DNA of 64,000 nt. It comes from [Clostridium] aminophilum DSM 10710 (GTDB lineage Bacteria > Bacillota > Clostridia > Lachnospirales > Lachnospiraceae). The notes under the pieces are model-generated. The model made no database searches, was not told the origin of the DNA, and saw only the letters and a program-made list of their open reading frames with translations. The translations under genes and the position numbers were made by a program. Location of the stretch: positions 186,001 through 250,000 of the forward strand of contig NZ_JONJ01000001.1 in assembly GCF_000711825.1 (NCBI RefSeq), written 5' to 3'. This document shows positions 33,962-43,115 of the stretch, piece by piece (within the stretch, counting starts at the first letter, position 1; the number at the start of each line of letters is the position of its first letter).

Positions 33962-34708
33962 TTACAGTACTTTGCTCAGGAAATCCTTCAGTCGATCACT
34001 CTTCGGGTGATTGAAGATGTCGTCCGGGGTTCCCTCTTCGATCAGTCTGCCGTCTGCCATGAACAGAACACGGTTGCCCACTTCACGGGCAAATCCCATC
34101 TCATGGGTCACACAGACCATCGTCATTCCTTCCTCGGCAAGCTCTTTCATAACGTCCAGAACCTCGCCGACCATCTCCGGGTCCAGCGCACTGGTCGGCT
34201 CATCAAAGAGCATGACTTCCGGCTCCATCATCAGGGCCCGGACAATCGCCACACGCTGTTTCTGACCGCCGGAAAGCTGTACCGGATAGGCGTTCGCACG
34301 ATCGGACAGTCCGACTCTTGCCAGAAGTTCCTTTGCCTTTTTCTCGGATTCCGCGCGATCCGCATGTTTTACCATGACCGGCGCAAGCACAAGGTTCTCC
34401 AGAATGGTCTTGTGCGGGAACAGGTTGAAATGCTGGAACACCATTCCCATATTCTGGCGGAACTGGTCAATGTCAATCTTTGTCCCGACGATCTCCTCAC
34501 CCTTATAGACGATGGAACCGCCGGTCGGCTCTTCCAGAAGATTCAGGCTGCGCAGAAATGTGGACTTTCCGCTTCCGGACGGTCCGATCACAACCATGAC
34601 GTCGCCGCGATTGATGTCGACGGTCACTCCGTCCAGAGCCTTGATCTGTCCGTAATTATAGTGTTTTTTCAGATCGCGGACCTCGATCATTTTCTCAGCG
34701 TTTGTCAC
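33962..34708 (-). CDS. Polar amino acid ABC transporter ATP-binding protein
   Basis: 248 residues. Walker [11 protein letters not shown]-loop [12 protein letters not shown], signature [15 protein letters not shown], Walker [13 protein letters not shown] and the H-loop VTHEMG are all present, as in GlnQ/HisP-type ATPases. I use the GTG at 34708 as the start: it lies 10 nt after AGGAGG and overlaps the end of the permease gene. The ATG 18 nt further in ([14 protein letters not shown]) is the alternative. It energises import through the neighbouring permease and binding protein. Confidence 0.95.
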   Translation of the reverse strand: MTNAEKMIEVRDLKKHYNYGQIKALDGVTVDINRGDVMVVIGPSGSGKSTFLRSLNLLEEPTGGSIVYKGEEIVGTKIDIDQFRQNMGMVFQHFNLFPHKTILENLVLAPVMVKHADRAESEKKAKELLARVGLSDRANAYPVQLSGGQKQRVAIVRALMMEPEVMLFDEPTSALDPEMVGEVLDVMKELAEEGMTMVCVTHEMGFAREVGNRVLFMADGRLIEEGTPDDIFNHPKSDRLKDFLSKVL

Positions 34709-35474
34709 TTGCACGCATCCTCCTCTCGAAATACTGGATAATCTTTGATGTCGGGAAGCACAGGCAGAAGTACAGGAATGTCGCAACGATCAGCGGCTCC
34801 GGAATAATGAAGCTTGCGGACTGAATGCTCTTGATGTTGAACATGATATCCTGAACACCGATCGTATAGCAGACGGAACTCTCCTTGATGATGGTGACGA
34901 ACTCGTTGGCTACCGCCGGAAGAATGTTCTTCACCGCCTGCGGGAGGACAATCGTCATCATGGTCTGCTTCTTGCTCATGCCGAGGCTTCGCGCCGCCTC
35001 CGTCTGGCCGGCATCGACGCCCTCAATACCGCCGCGGATGACGTCACTCATGTATCCGCCGCTGTTGAGCGCAAGCGCAACGGCCGCCGGGAAGAACCGC
35101 TCGAACTGGATGAATCCGAGGAACGTAAACTTCGGAAGTGTGATCAGTCCGAATACAACATAGTAAACAAGGAAGATCTGCACCAGCATCGGTGTGCATC
35201 GAACAAACTGCACATACGCTCCCGCGATCATCTTGACCGGGTTAAAGCGGGCGAAGAATTCATGACGCTTCATCTGTTCAATGTTATCGGTCTGAACCCT
35301 TCCGAAACTCCGGAACGGACGGATATCCGACAACAGCATCATTGCCAGAGCGAATGCGAGGAAAAATCCAAAGAATACGGTACACAGGGACAGAAGTACA
35401 GTTACGATCAGTCCCTGCTGAAGCATTTTCCCGTAATCAAGGACAGAAAGAAGATGTTCCATGCTGATTACCAT
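34695..35474 (-). CDS. Polar amino acid ABC transporter permease
   Basis: 259 residues from the ATG at 35474 ([20 protein letters not shown]), which has AAAGGAGG 8 nt upstream. About five membrane helices. The EAA-type loop [20 protein letters not shown] and the conserved [16 protein letters not shown] of HisM/GlnP-type permeases are present. The insert between helices 1 and 2 (about 45-85) is charged and longer than usual. It lies between the binding protein and ATPase genes, overlapping the latter by 14 nt. Confidence 0.93.
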   Translation of the reverse strand: MVISMEHLLSVLDYGKMLQQGLIVTVLLSLCTVFFGFFLAFALAMMLLSDIRPFRSFGRVQTDNIEQMKRHEFFARFNPVKMIAGAYVQFVRCTPMLVQIFLVYYVVFGLITLPKFTFLGFIQFERFFPAAVALALNSGGYMSDVIRGGIEGVDAGQTEAARSLGMSKKQTMMTIVLPQAVKNILPAVANEFVTIIKESSVCYTIGVQDIMFNIKSIQSASFIIPEPLIVATFLYFCLCFPTSKIIQYFERRMRASDKR

Positions 35475-35501
35475 GGGCGCGGCCTCCTTTATAGACACAA
35501 T

Positions 35502-35531
35502 GATTCCCCCCGGATGGGACCGGGGAGAATC
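35502..35531 (-). other. Intercistronic hairpin between binding protein and permease genes
   Basis: Arms GATTCTCCCCGG and CCGGGGGGAATC around a 6-nt loop, with no T tract. Such stems often protect the upstream transcript and let the binding protein be made in excess of the membrane subunits (known principle; inferred here). Confidence 0.6.
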
Positions 35532-35585
35532 GGACAAAAAGTGATCTTATTGAAACGTTATTTCTGTGAAAAATATCAGAAATGA

Positions 35586-36581
35586 TTACTGAGCCTTGGT
35601 TGTCTCTGCAGCAGCCTCGGTTGTCTCCGCAGCATCTGCTGTCTCTCCCTCAGCCTCTGCCTTAACCTTGCCGTTCTCGTCAAGCTGGCCCTGGTACACA
35701 TTTGCGTCATCAGAAGCAAGCTCCTGAGCCTCTGTAACGAACTTGTCCAGAGAACCATCCGCCTGAAGAGCCTTGATCTCTGCGTTGACCGCATCGAGAA
35801 GTGCCTGATTGCCCTTCTTTACGGCAACTGCGGAACCCTCGGTATCATACGGAACCTCCCATGCAATGGCAAGATCCGGATAATTCTTTGCGTACTGCTC
35901 TGCTACTGCGGTCTCCATGAATGCACCCTCAAGCTTTCCGGTGGTCAGCTCGGATACGATGTCCGTAACCTTCGGAAGACCGATGATGTTGGCATCCGGA
36001 GTATTCTTCTCTGCGAGACCGTACTGAATGGAACCGGTCTGAGCGCCGACGGCAAGTCCCTTGAAATCCTCAAAGCCCTTGTACTTGTCCAGATTCTTCT
36101 TCGATACGCAGAAGCTCTGTCCGCCCTTGTAGTAGATGTCGGAGAAGTCAAATACCTTCTGTCTCTCCGGATCCGGGGAGAAACCGGAAATTCCGAGATC
36201 GATGCTTCCGTTCTGAAGCTCCATCAGAATTCCGTCGAAATCCATGGTTGCAAACTCAACTTCAAGGCCGAAGTCATCTGCCATCTTCTGAGCAAACGCG
36301 ATATCAAATCCGGCCAGCTTCGGCTCACCGTCCTTCTCAATGTGATAGAACTCATACGGAGCAAAATCCGGGCTGGTTCCGATGACGAGTTTTCCCGGCT
36401 TGATGGTCTCGAAAGAAACCTCTGCCTTCTTTGCCTCACCGCTCTGAGACTCTGCTGCCGCAGTTGTCTCCTCTGCCTTGGATGCTGCTGCGGTTGTTGC
36501 AGCTGCGCCGCTTCCGCCGCATGCTGCCATGGAAAGTGCCATTACTGCTGCCATTGCACCGGCAAAAAACTGTTTCTTCAT
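35586..36581 (-). CDS. Polar amino acid ABC transporter substrate-binding lipoprotein
   Basis: 331 residues from the ATG at 36581 (MKKQFFAGAMAAVMALSMAA), with GGAGGAGG just upstream. The lipobox is MAAC, then a Ser/Ala/Thr/Glu linker. The SBP_bac_3 fold shows GTSPDFAPYEF, LAGFDIAFAQKMADDFGLE, GSIDLGISGFSPDPER and ALQADGSLDKF. It is the external receptor of the importer encoded downstream, ligand probably a neutral or polar amino acid. The last ~40 residues are an unusual low-complexity Glu/Thr/Ala tail (AETTEAAAETTKAQ) beyond the normal fold. Confidence 0.92.
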   Translation of the reverse strand: MKKQFFAGAMAAVMALSMAACGGSGAAATTAAASKAEETTAAAESQSGEAKKAEVSFETIKPGKLVIGTSPDFAPYEFYHIEKDGEPKLAGFDIAFAQKMADDFGLEVEFATMDFDGILMELQNGSIDLGISGFSPDPERQKVFDFSDIYYKGGQSFCVSKKNLDKYKGFEDFKGLAVGAQTGSIQYGLAEKNTPDANIIGLPKVTDIVSELTTGKLEGAFMETAVAEQYAKNYPDLAIAWEVPYDTEGSAVAVKKGNQALLDAVNAEIKALQADGSLDKFVTEAQELASDDANVYQGQLDENGKVKAEAEGETADAAETTEAAAETTKAQ

Positions 36582-36660
36582 ATGTTTTCCTCCTCCGATC
36601 GTCTGTGATTCTTCTGTTTCATGACCTTTTGGGGTCATCTGCTGCACAGAAGGATCATTT

Positions 36661-36681
36661 TTATGCACATTCTTTGCATAA
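36661..36681. promoter_or_regulatory. Inverted repeat upstream of the ABC operon
   Basis: TTATGCA (36661-36667) and TGCATAA (36675-36681) are 7 nt apart, about 80 bp upstream of the binding-protein start. A possible -35 TTGACG lies just further upstream on the minus strand. Candidate operator; regulator unknown. Confidence 0.35.
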
Positions 36682-36716
36682 ATGCAACTTTTATTCGTCA
36701 AGCTACTGAATATGAA

Positions 36717-37748
36717 TTATAACTCATATTTCTGATAAATCAAGGGATTTTTATGCATTACCGTCCGAACCCCGACAAGAAGGAGAAACGCGCAGGCCGC
36801 CGTCTGGAAAATGAGCTCCGCGCCCGCTGTTTGCGCGGAAAGAAAGCATGCATCCGCCGCGTTGTTCACCGCGTGGGCGGCAATCCCCGGAAGGATGGTT
36901 CCGGTCCGTATAAAAATTCCTCCGAGGAGCAGTCCCATCCCGAGCGCCCATCCGATCTGAAGAATGGTCACAGGGACAGGCTGCCCGGAAAAAAGATTTC
37001 CCGCATGCACGAGTGCAAAGACGGCAGCGCTGATCCAGACAGAAGTCTGCGCCCGTTCCGCGTCAGAGCTGATCCGGGCAGATACCTGCGCCCGTTCCGC
37101 GTCAGAACTGGTCCGGACGGATGCCTGTGCCCGTTCCGCGTCAGACTCATAGCAGACTTTCCCGCCGGAAATGTTCCTCCGCGGCTCTCCTTTATTCACC
37201 GGTGACAGGAGATTCATACATAACCGGATCGCAAAAACCCGGAATGCCGCCTCCTCCGTCAGCGCCGCGGCGACAGCGGTCACAGTCAACGCACAGAAGA
37301 GATCCTCCCCCGTGCGGAGCGGCGTCCGGCTGCTGATGTGAAAGAGGACTGTCCCCGCTGAAATCACAAAAACAGGGATCATTCCCCGCATTCCTGCGCT
37401 GAAATTCCGCAGTGTATACGCCTTCCGAAAAACCGCGCTGTAACTTTTCTGCGTGGTTTTTCCCGTGTTTTGTCCATCGCTGTACGGTTTGCATCCGTTT
37501 TCCCGGTCTTCACCACAGCGCCGGAAAAACGGAAACAACATCCCGCAGCACGCATAAAGCACAAACGGCATCACGACACTGATCATCAGCGTCGTGATAC
37601 CGTATAATGCCGTGCCGGGGAAAAAGGGCGCCGGAATCCTCGGAAGATACACGAGATTCATAAAAAGCGGCGCCAGAATTCCTGTCAGAAGAAAAGCCAG
37701 CCATCGTCGTCCCGACCGGCCGTCTCCATTTTCTCCCCTTTTTTTCAT
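36717..37748 (-). CDS. CPBP family membrane protease with in-frame tandem repeats
   Basis: 343 residues, polytopic. CPBP (Abi, Rce1-like) glutamic protease motifs are visible: E165-E166-xxx-R170 (TEEAAFR), the motif 2 His in FALVHAG (H248) and the motif 3 His/Asn in AAHAVNNA. Between motifs 1 and 2 lie three copies of a 13-14 residue unit SDAERAQxSxxxS (about 202-240), encoded by a 42/39-bp tandem repeat; this insertion is not part of the family core. Its ATG shares one base with the ptsI stop codon (TAATG), so it is translated as the last gene of the long nusA-infB-pts operon. Target unknown. Confidence 0.85.
   Translation of the reverse strand: MKKRGENGDGRSGRRWLAFLLTGILAPLFMNLVYLPRIPAPFFPGTALYGITTLMISVVMPFVLYACCGMLFPFFRRCGEDRENGCKPYSDGQNTGKTTQKSYSAVFRKAYTLRNFSAGMRGMIPVFVISAGTVLFHISSRTPLRTGEDLFCALTVTAVAAALTEEAAFRVFAIRLCMNLLSPVNKGEPRRNISGGKVCYESDAERAQASVRTSSDAERAQVSARISSDAERAQTSVWISAAVFALVHAGNLFSGQPVPVTILQIGWALGMGLLLGGIFIRTGTILPGIAAHAVNNAADACFLSAQTAGAELIFQTAACAFLLLVGVRTVMHKNPLIYQKYEL
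37029..37145 (-). repeat. In-frame tandem repeat inside the CPBP protease gene
   Basis: Three near-identical units of about 39-42 bp, each encoding SDAERAQ followed by a short variable stretch. The unit length is a multiple of three, so copy-number change would keep the frame. Confidence 0.8.
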
Positions 37749-39391
37749 TACTGCTCCTGCGGTTTGGAAAGGTCGATGCTGCGGATCTTCTTGCGAAGCG
37801 GAAGAACGCTCGTCGGGTTGACGCTGAGTTCATCGATGCCCATGCGCAGGAAGCTCTCGGTCAGCGACAGATCCGCGCCGAGTTCACCGCAGATGCCGAC
37901 CCAGATGCCGTGCCGGTGTCCCGCCTCCACTGTCATACGGATCGCGCGGAGCACCGCCGGATGATGCGTATCGGCGAAAGGCTCAAGCTTTGCATTCTGG
38001 CGGTCGATCGCACAGATATACTGTGTCAGATCATTGGTTCCGATAGAGAAGAAATCGCAGTTCTCCGCCAGCTCATCCGCGCAGAATACCGCCGCCGGGG
38101 TCTCCACCATGATGCCGACCTGAACGTCGCCGACCTTCTTGCCTTCGCTGATCAGGTCATTGCGGCAGATATCCAGAATCTTACGGCACTCATTGAGTTC
38201 TGCAGCGCTGATGATCATCGGGAACATGATCGCCAGATTGCCGTAGGCCGCCGCCCGTAAAAGCGCGCGGAGCTGTGTCTTGAAGAAATCTCTTCTGGTC
38301 AGGCAGATCCGGATCGCGCGATAACCGAGCGCCGGGTTCTCTTCCTTGTCCAGATTCATGTAGTCCACCTGCTTGTCCGCGCCGATGTCGCAGGTACGGA
38401 TGATCACCAGTTTCGGTGCAAGCGCCTCGACTGCCTCTTTGTACGCCGCAAACTGCTGCTCCTCGGTCGGAGCGGTGGAACTGTTCAGATAGACGAATTC
38501 CGAGCGGAAAAGGCCCACACCGCCGGCGTCATTTAATTTAACCGCCTCAATATCGGACGGACCGCCGATGTTGGCATAAACGTTGATCTTTGTTCCGTCG
38601 ATGGTCGTGTTGGTGCGTCCCTTCAGCTCCTGAAGAAGGGCTCTCTGCTTGTCGTCCTCGGTCTTTCTCGCCAGAAGATTCCTCCGAAGATCGTCGTTCG
38701 GGTCGATATATGCGCAGGCATTGTATCCGTCGATGATCACCTCATGACCGTCCCAGTCGTCGGAGATCTCCCTGCACTGCACCAGCGCCGGGAGATTCAT
38801 GCTTCTGGCAAGAATCGCCGTGTGGCTGTTCAGACTTCCCTCTTTTGTGATAATGCCGAGAAGAAGGGACTTATCGAGACGCACGGTCTCGGACGGAGCG
38901 AGATCATCCGCCACCAGAATCGCCGGTTCGCCTCCCTGCTTGCTCCCGAGATCCATGCCCAGCAGCACGCCGAGAACGGCATTTTCAATGTCGATGATGT
39001 CGGCGCTTCTCGCGCGGAAATAGGCATCTTCCATCTCGGCGAACACCTTCGCCTGGTTGTCGAACGCGGTCTTTACGGCATACTCGGCCGTATGTTTTTC
39101 CTCAGAGATAATCTCATTGACCGCATCCACAAGGTCCTCGTCATCCAGAAGCATCGCGTGAACGCTGAAGATCTCCGCGCTCTCTTCTCCCGCACTCTCA
39201 ACGGCGCGGTCATGAAGCTCGTTCTGCTGGTCAATTGCCGCAAGACGTGCCGCCTCAAATCGTCCGAGTTCCATCTCAACCTGTGCATCGTCAACGGTCT
39301 TTTCACTGATCTCAAACTTCGGTGCCTTATATACCCTGATTCTGCCCACCGCGATGCCGTTCAGTACGCTTTTTCCTGTAACTACCTGCAT
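37748..39391 (-). CDS. ptsI: PTS enzyme I (phosphoenolpyruvate-protein phosphotransferase)
   Basis: 547 residues from the ATG at 39391 (MQVVTGKSVLNGIAVGRIRV), with GGAGGAAAAA upstream. It autophosphorylates from PEP and passes the phosphate to HPr. The active His is about H190 in GSLNSHTAILARSM. The PEP-binding domain has GGVGLFRSEFVYL, GYRAIRICL and, near the C terminus, FFSIGTNDLTQY and GICGELGAD. The usual GGRTSH motif is altered to EGSLNSH, but the His is kept. It follows ptsH on the same strand within the nusA operon rather than next to sugar genes. Confidence 0.95.
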   Translation of the reverse strand: MQVVTGKSVLNGIAVGRIRVYKAPKFEISEKTVDDAQVEMELGRFEAARLAAIDQQNELHDRAVESAGEESAEIFSVHAMLLDDEDLVDAVNEIISEEKHTAEYAVKTAFDNQAKVFAEMEDAYFRARSADIIDIENAVLGVLLGMDLGSKQGGEPAILVADDLAPSETVRLDKSLLLGIITKEGSLNSHTAILARSMNLPALVQCREISDDWDGHEVIIDGYNACAYIDPNDDLRRNLLARKTEDDKQRALLQELKGRTNTTIDGTKINVYANIGGPSDIEAVKLNDAGGVGLFRSEFVYLNSSTAPTEEQQFAAYKEAVEALAPKLVIIRTCDIGADKQVDYMNLDKEENPALGYRAIRICLTRRDFFKTQLRALLRAAAYGNLAIMFPMIISAAELNECRKILDICRNDLISEGKKVGDVQVGIMVETPAAVFCADELAENCDFFSIGTNDLTQYICAIDRQNAKLEPFADTHHPAVLRAIRMTVEAGHRHGIWVGICGELGADLSLTESFLRMGIDELSVNPTSVLPLRKKIRSIDLSKPQEQ

Positions 39392-39492
39392 ATTTTTTCC
39401 TCCGGGCTCTGACACGGTCCGGATGTATCCGGGCCCGCAACTGAACCGTCAAGTGTAATTTGAGTAATCCCTTTCCGACGTCAGACTGTTCT

Positions 39493-39750
39493 TCAGAGAT
39501 TCTCAGAGATTTTCTTTCCGATCTCTTCCGCTGCCAGTTCCTCATCTTCGCCGTCGATCAATACCCTGATGGTATCCCCGCATTTTGCGCCGAGCTGCAT
39601 CAGCTGGATCATTTTCCGCATATCCGCCTTCTCTTCGCCCTTTTCCACGATGATTCGGCTGGAAAACTCTTTAGCCGCCTTTACAAGAACTCCGGCCGGA
39701 CGCGCATGGATTCCAATCTCATCTTTGATTACGTACTCGAATTCTTTCAT
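39493..39750 (-). CDS. ptsH: Phosphocarrier protein HPr (Ser46 not conserved)
   Basis: 85 residues from the ATG at 39750 (MKEFEYVIKDEIGIHARPAG), with AAGGAGAAGAATCGGT upstream. H15 in GIHARPAG is the site phosphorylated by enzyme I. An ungapped comparison with the Bacillus HPr I remember places Lys46 (DMRKMIQLM) where the regulatory Ser46 normally sits, so HPr kinase/phosphorylase control and CcpA signalling through Ser-P-HPr would not be possible for this protein (inference). It is located between ribF and ptsI. Confidence 0.9.
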   Translation of the reverse strand: MKEFEYVIKDEIGIHARPAGVLVKAAKEFSSRIIVEKGEEKADMRKMIQLMQLGAKCGDTIRVLIDGEDEELAAEEIGKKISENL

Positions 39751-39794
39751 ACCGATTCTTCTCCTTTCAAGACTCTCCCGCCTGTTATATAACA

Positions 39795-40727
39795 TTATAC
39801 TCTGTTTCGCTTTTCGTGTTCCTGTCTTCCGCGCACTTTATCGGAATCCACCTGCGCACGGAGCTGATTCAGGCTGTCGAATTTCATCTCCGGCCGGAAA
39901 AAGTCCAGCATCCGCACTTCGATCGTTTTTCCGTAAATGCTCTGATCGAAATCATAAAGAAAAGTCTCTGCGCTGACGGGGTGAAGCCCTTCAATGGTCG
40001 GCTTGCGTCCGATATTCGTCAGGCTCGGGTACCACACGCCGTCCACTTCCGTCTCGGAGAGATAGACACCGAATACCGGCAGATGCTTCTGTGCCGGCGG
40101 AAGGATATTCGCCGTCGGAAAGCCGAGCGTCGAGCCAAGGTGCTGACCGTGAACCACCTCTCCGGAAATGCTGTATTCATAGCCGAGGAGTTCATTGGCC
40201 TTCCGGATATGTCCCGCCGCCAGCTCTTCCCTCACATAGGTGCTGCTGATCTCCCGGTCACCGTCCATGAGTTTGTCCACGATCACGGCGCGGAAACCGT
40301 ATTCCGGTCCCAGTTTCCGGAGGAGGGCCGCATTGCCCGCGCCCTTATAGCCGAAACTGCAGTCCGTGCCGGCAATCACGGCTCTCGCGTGCATCTGGTC
40401 AGTGAGAACTTTGCGTACGAAATCTTCCGGAGACATGTGCGCAACCGTCGTGTTGAAGGGATATTCCACCAGATAGTCGATTCCCGCCTGTTCAAGGTTT
40501 CTGCGCCGCTCTTCGTTGGTTGTGATCATCGTCTGCATCCGGCCCGACATCAGCGAACCCGGTGCCGTCTCAAACGTAAACACCGCAGTCTTCATTCCCG
40601 CCTTGCGGAAACGGAACACTTCATCGAGAAGTTTCATATGCCCCCGGTGGAGCCCGTCAAATTTACCGATGGTCACCGCGGTCGGCTCTTCTATCTGAAA
40701 CTCTCTTGTTCCGATTATATACTGCAT
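39795..40727 (-). CDS. ribF: Bifunctional riboflavin kinase / FAD synthetase
   Basis: 310 residues. The N-terminal FAD synthetase domain has TIGKFDGLHRGHMKLL (nucleotidyl-transferase GxFDGxHxGH motif) and STYVREEL. The C-terminal riboflavin kinase domain has STLGFPTANI and GVY...TNIGRKPTIEG. It makes FMN and FAD from riboflavin. It follows truB by 9 nt in the standard nusA-infB-rbfA-truB-ribF order of Bacillota. Confidence 0.95.
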   Translation of the reverse strand: MQYIIGTREFQIEEPTAVTIGKFDGLHRGHMKLLDEVFRFRKAGMKTAVFTFETAPGSLMSGRMQTMITTNEERRRNLEQAGIDYLVEYPFNTTVAHMSPEDFVRKVLTDQMHARAVIAGTDCSFGYKGAGNAALLRKLGPEYGFRAVIVDKLMDGDREISSTYVREELAAGHIRKANELLGYEYSISGEVVHGQHLGSTLGFPTANILPPAQKHLPVFGVYLSETEVDGVWYPSLTNIGRKPTIEGLHPVSAETFLYDFDQSIYGKTIEVRMLDFFRPEMKFDSLNQLRAQVDSDKVRGRQEHEKRNRV

Positions 40728-40736
40728 TCCTGTCTC

Positions 40737-41657
40737 CTATTTAAAAATCCGTACTGCTTTCCATTTTTTTTCGTCCGGCCGGTAGCCGTAGACACCGATA
40801 AAACGTCCCTGACCGTCATACATCCGAACCTCGGCATCGTCTCCGTATCCCGACGGGTCCAGAAACTCCGCGCCGAAGGGATTGCCGTTATCCAGAAGCC
40901 GGTCCAGAATCTCATTCTCCGAGCGAACGGCCGGAAGATCCGCCAGGATCCCGTCAATCGGGATCACCGCCTCCTCTGCGCGCCCTTCCCGGGCCAGCGT
41001 CTCAAGCTCTCCGAGCCGGATCGCGCGGTCAACCGCAAAGTTTCCGACCTTCGTGCGGAGAAGATGTTCCATGCATCCGCCGCAGCCGAGTTTTTCGCCG
41101 ATATCGTGACAGAGTGTCCGGATGTAGGTTCCCCGGGAGCAAGTCACGGTCATCGTAACGCGCGGCAGCGCAATGCTGTCCACCGTCAGGTCATAGATAT
41201 GCACCGGACGGGCCGCCCGTTCCACCTCTTTTCCCTCCCGGGCCAGCTCATAGAGCCGTTTTCCGTTCACTTTCAGGGCGGAGTACATCGGCGGAATCTG
41301 CGCATAATCGCCGATAAATGACAAAGCGGCACTTCTCACCGCCTCCTCCGTGAGAGTCCCGGACCGGATCATTTCATCCACATCCGCAGAGGCAGTGACC
41401 TGTCCGGTCGTGTCCTGCGTGTCCGTCACCTGTCCGAGCAGCATCACGGCCTGATAGGTCTTGTGCGTCTCGTCCGTCAGCATGCTCACCAGCTTGGTCG
41501 CCTTTCCGAGGCACACCGGAAGCACGCCTTCGGCCGCCGGATCCAGCGTCCCGGTGTGACCGATCTTCTTCATGTGAAGAATCCCGCGCATTTTGATCAC
41601 CACATCATTCGACGTGAAGCCGGGTTCTTTGTAAATATTGATTACACCATCAAACAT
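40737..41657 (-). CDS. truB: tRNA pseudouridine(55) synthase TruB
   Basis: 306 residues from the ATG at 41657 (MFDGVINIYKEPGFTSNDVV), with AAAAGGATAAACCGA upstream. It makes pseudouridine 55 in the T loop of tRNA. The catalytic Asp is in GHTGTLDPAAEGVLPVCLG. The C-terminal PUA-like tail is present. The start overlaps the end of the nrnA gene by 8 nt. Confidence 0.96.
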   Translation of the reverse strand: MFDGVINIYKEPGFTSNDVVIKMRGILHMKKIGHTGTLDPAAEGVLPVCLGKATKLVSMLTDETHKTYQAVMLLGQVTDTQDTTGQVTASADVDEMIRSGTLTEEAVRSAALSFIGDYAQIPPMYSALKVNGKRLYELAREGKEVERAARPVHIYDLTVDSIALPRVTMTVTCSRGTYIRTLCHDIGEKLGCGGCMEHLLRTKVGNFAVDRAIRLGELETLAREGRAEEAVIPIDGILADLPAVRSENEILDRLLDNGNPFGAEFLDPSGYGDDAEVRMYDGQGRFIGVYGYRPDEKKWKAVRIFK

Positions 41658-42621
41658 TCGGTTTATCCTTTTTGATTGCCTCCGCAACAGCATTGGTGAT
41701 CACCGCAGTCACCGTGTCCGCATCTCCTCTCAGCGTGCAGCCCGCCGCGCGGATGTGCCCGCCGCCGCCGTGACTCTGCGCGATGGCAGAGACATCGAGC
41801 CAGTGATTGGAGCGGAGCGAAGCCTTGAATTCGCCCTCTTTTCCCTCATAGAGAAGCACCGCGCACTCGATGCCGTCGGTGTTGCGCATCTGGTCAATGA
41901 TGCCGTCCATATCCTGCGGGCCGGCGCCATTGTCCTCCATGTTGTTTCTGGTCACCACCGAGATCATACAGTCGCCGTCCAGAATCCGGCGGCTCTTTAA
42001 GAGCGCGATCCCCAGCATTTTGTTCTGCACAAAACTCCGGCGGTAAAAACTGCCGTCAATGATGTCGCCAAAGGGAATCCCCTTCTCCATCAGAAATCCT
42101 GCGGCATCCATCGTCGCGCGGGATGTGGATGAATACTTGAATACGCCGGTGTCGTGAATGATGCCGGTGTAGATGCACTCGGCCGTATTGCGGCTGATTT
42201 TATCTCCGTCGAGAAGTCCGAAGAGCACTTCCGAGCAGGAGCTCGCCTCCGGGACTACCAGATTCTCCTCCGCAAATCCCGGGTTGGTGCGGTGATGGTC
42301 GATGCACAGGGTGTGCGCCGCCGTCTCAAAATACGGCAGGAACACGCCCAGGCGTTCGGTATCGCTCGAATCGAGGCTGATACATAGTTCGTAGGTCCTG
42401 CCCTCTTCATATTCGGTGCGGATCTCCTCGAAACCGGCGAGATAGGAAAACTTCTTTGCCGGATCGTCGAGATAGAGATCCACCTTCTTTTCCGGATAGT
42501 TCTCTTTCAGATAATTGTACAATCCGAGCGTCGAACCGATGGCATCGCCATCCGGGTGAAGATGTCCCAGAAGCACAATGTTCTCACGGTTCTCCAGCGC
42601 GGAGATCAGAATATTGTCCAT
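41650..42621 (-). CDS. nrnA: DHH/DHHA1 phosphoesterase, NrnA-type oligoribonuclease / pAp phosphatase
   Basis: 323 residues. DHH family motifs: GHLHPDGDAIGS, the SLDSSD motif, CIDHHRTN, IIHDTGVFKYSS, and the DHHA1 glycine motif QSHGGGGHIRAAG. NrnA degrades short RNA fragments and 3'-phosphoadenosine 5'-phosphate. It lies between rbfA and truB in the translation operon, a common Clostridial arrangement. Two nucleotides separate it from rbfA. Confidence 0.92.
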   Translation of the reverse strand: MDNILISALENRENIVLLGHLHPDGDAIGSTLGLYNYLKENYPEKKVDLYLDDPAKKFSYLAGFEEIRTEYEEGRTYELCISLDSSDTERLGVFLPYFETAAHTLCIDHHRTNPGFAEENLVVPEASSCSEVLFGLLDGDKISRNTAECIYTGIIHDTGVFKYSSTSRATMDAAGFLMEKGIPFGDIIDGSFYRRSFVQNKMLGIALLKSRRILDGDCMISVVTRNNMEDNGAGPQDMDGIIDQMRNTDGIECAVLLYEGKEGEFKASLRSNHWLDVSAIAQSHGGGGHIRAAGCTLRGDADTVTAVITNAVAEAIKKDKPNV

Positions 42622-42623
42622 CT

Positions 42624-43028
42624 TTATTCCTCGGATTCATTTTCCTCTTCCGCATCGGTTCCGGTGCTGTTTGCACGGTCATTCTCCGTCACCTCATCGA
42701 TGAGCTTCGACATGCGGACGCCGTACTCGATTGAGGTATCCAGAACAAACAGGAGCTCCGGAGTGTTTCTGAGATTCAGACGTTTTGCCAGTTCGGAGCG
42801 AACGTGGCCGTTCGCATTTTTCAGTCCCTGCATGGTCGCCTTCTGCTCTTCCTCCGAGCCGAGAACGCTGACAAACACCTTGCAGTATTTCAGATCAGCG
42901 GTCACTTCCGCGGTCATAACGCTGGCCATCGGGCTGATCCGCGGATCCTTCAGGTCGCGGATGATCATGCTGAGTTCCTTCGCAACCTCCCCGTTGATCC
43001 GGTTATTTTTCACGCTGTTTCTGCGCAT
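42624..43028 (-). CDS. rbfA: Ribosome-binding factor A
   Basis: 134 residues. A KH-type fold protein that binds 30S precursors and helps 16S rRNA 5' end maturation. Typical features are the N-terminal RINGEVAKELSMIIRDLKDPRI and the central FVSVLGSEEE, with KRLNLRNTPELLFVLD near the C terminus. An acidic tail (EEENESEE) follows. It is placed between infB and nrnA. Confidence 0.96.
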   Translation of the reverse strand: MRRNSVKNNRINGEVAKELSMIIRDLKDPRISPMASVMTAEVTADLKYCKVFVSVLGSEEEQKATMQGLKNANGHVRSELAKRLNLRNTPELLFVLDTSIEYGVRMSKLIDEVTENDRANSTGTDAEEENESEE

Positions 43029-43115
43029 ATAATCGTTCCTCCATTTGCTTTGCAGGGAGTCCCTGCGGAAATTGCACTCTACATTTTCCCGGAACTCCCT
43101 GCAAGCTGTCTGTCT

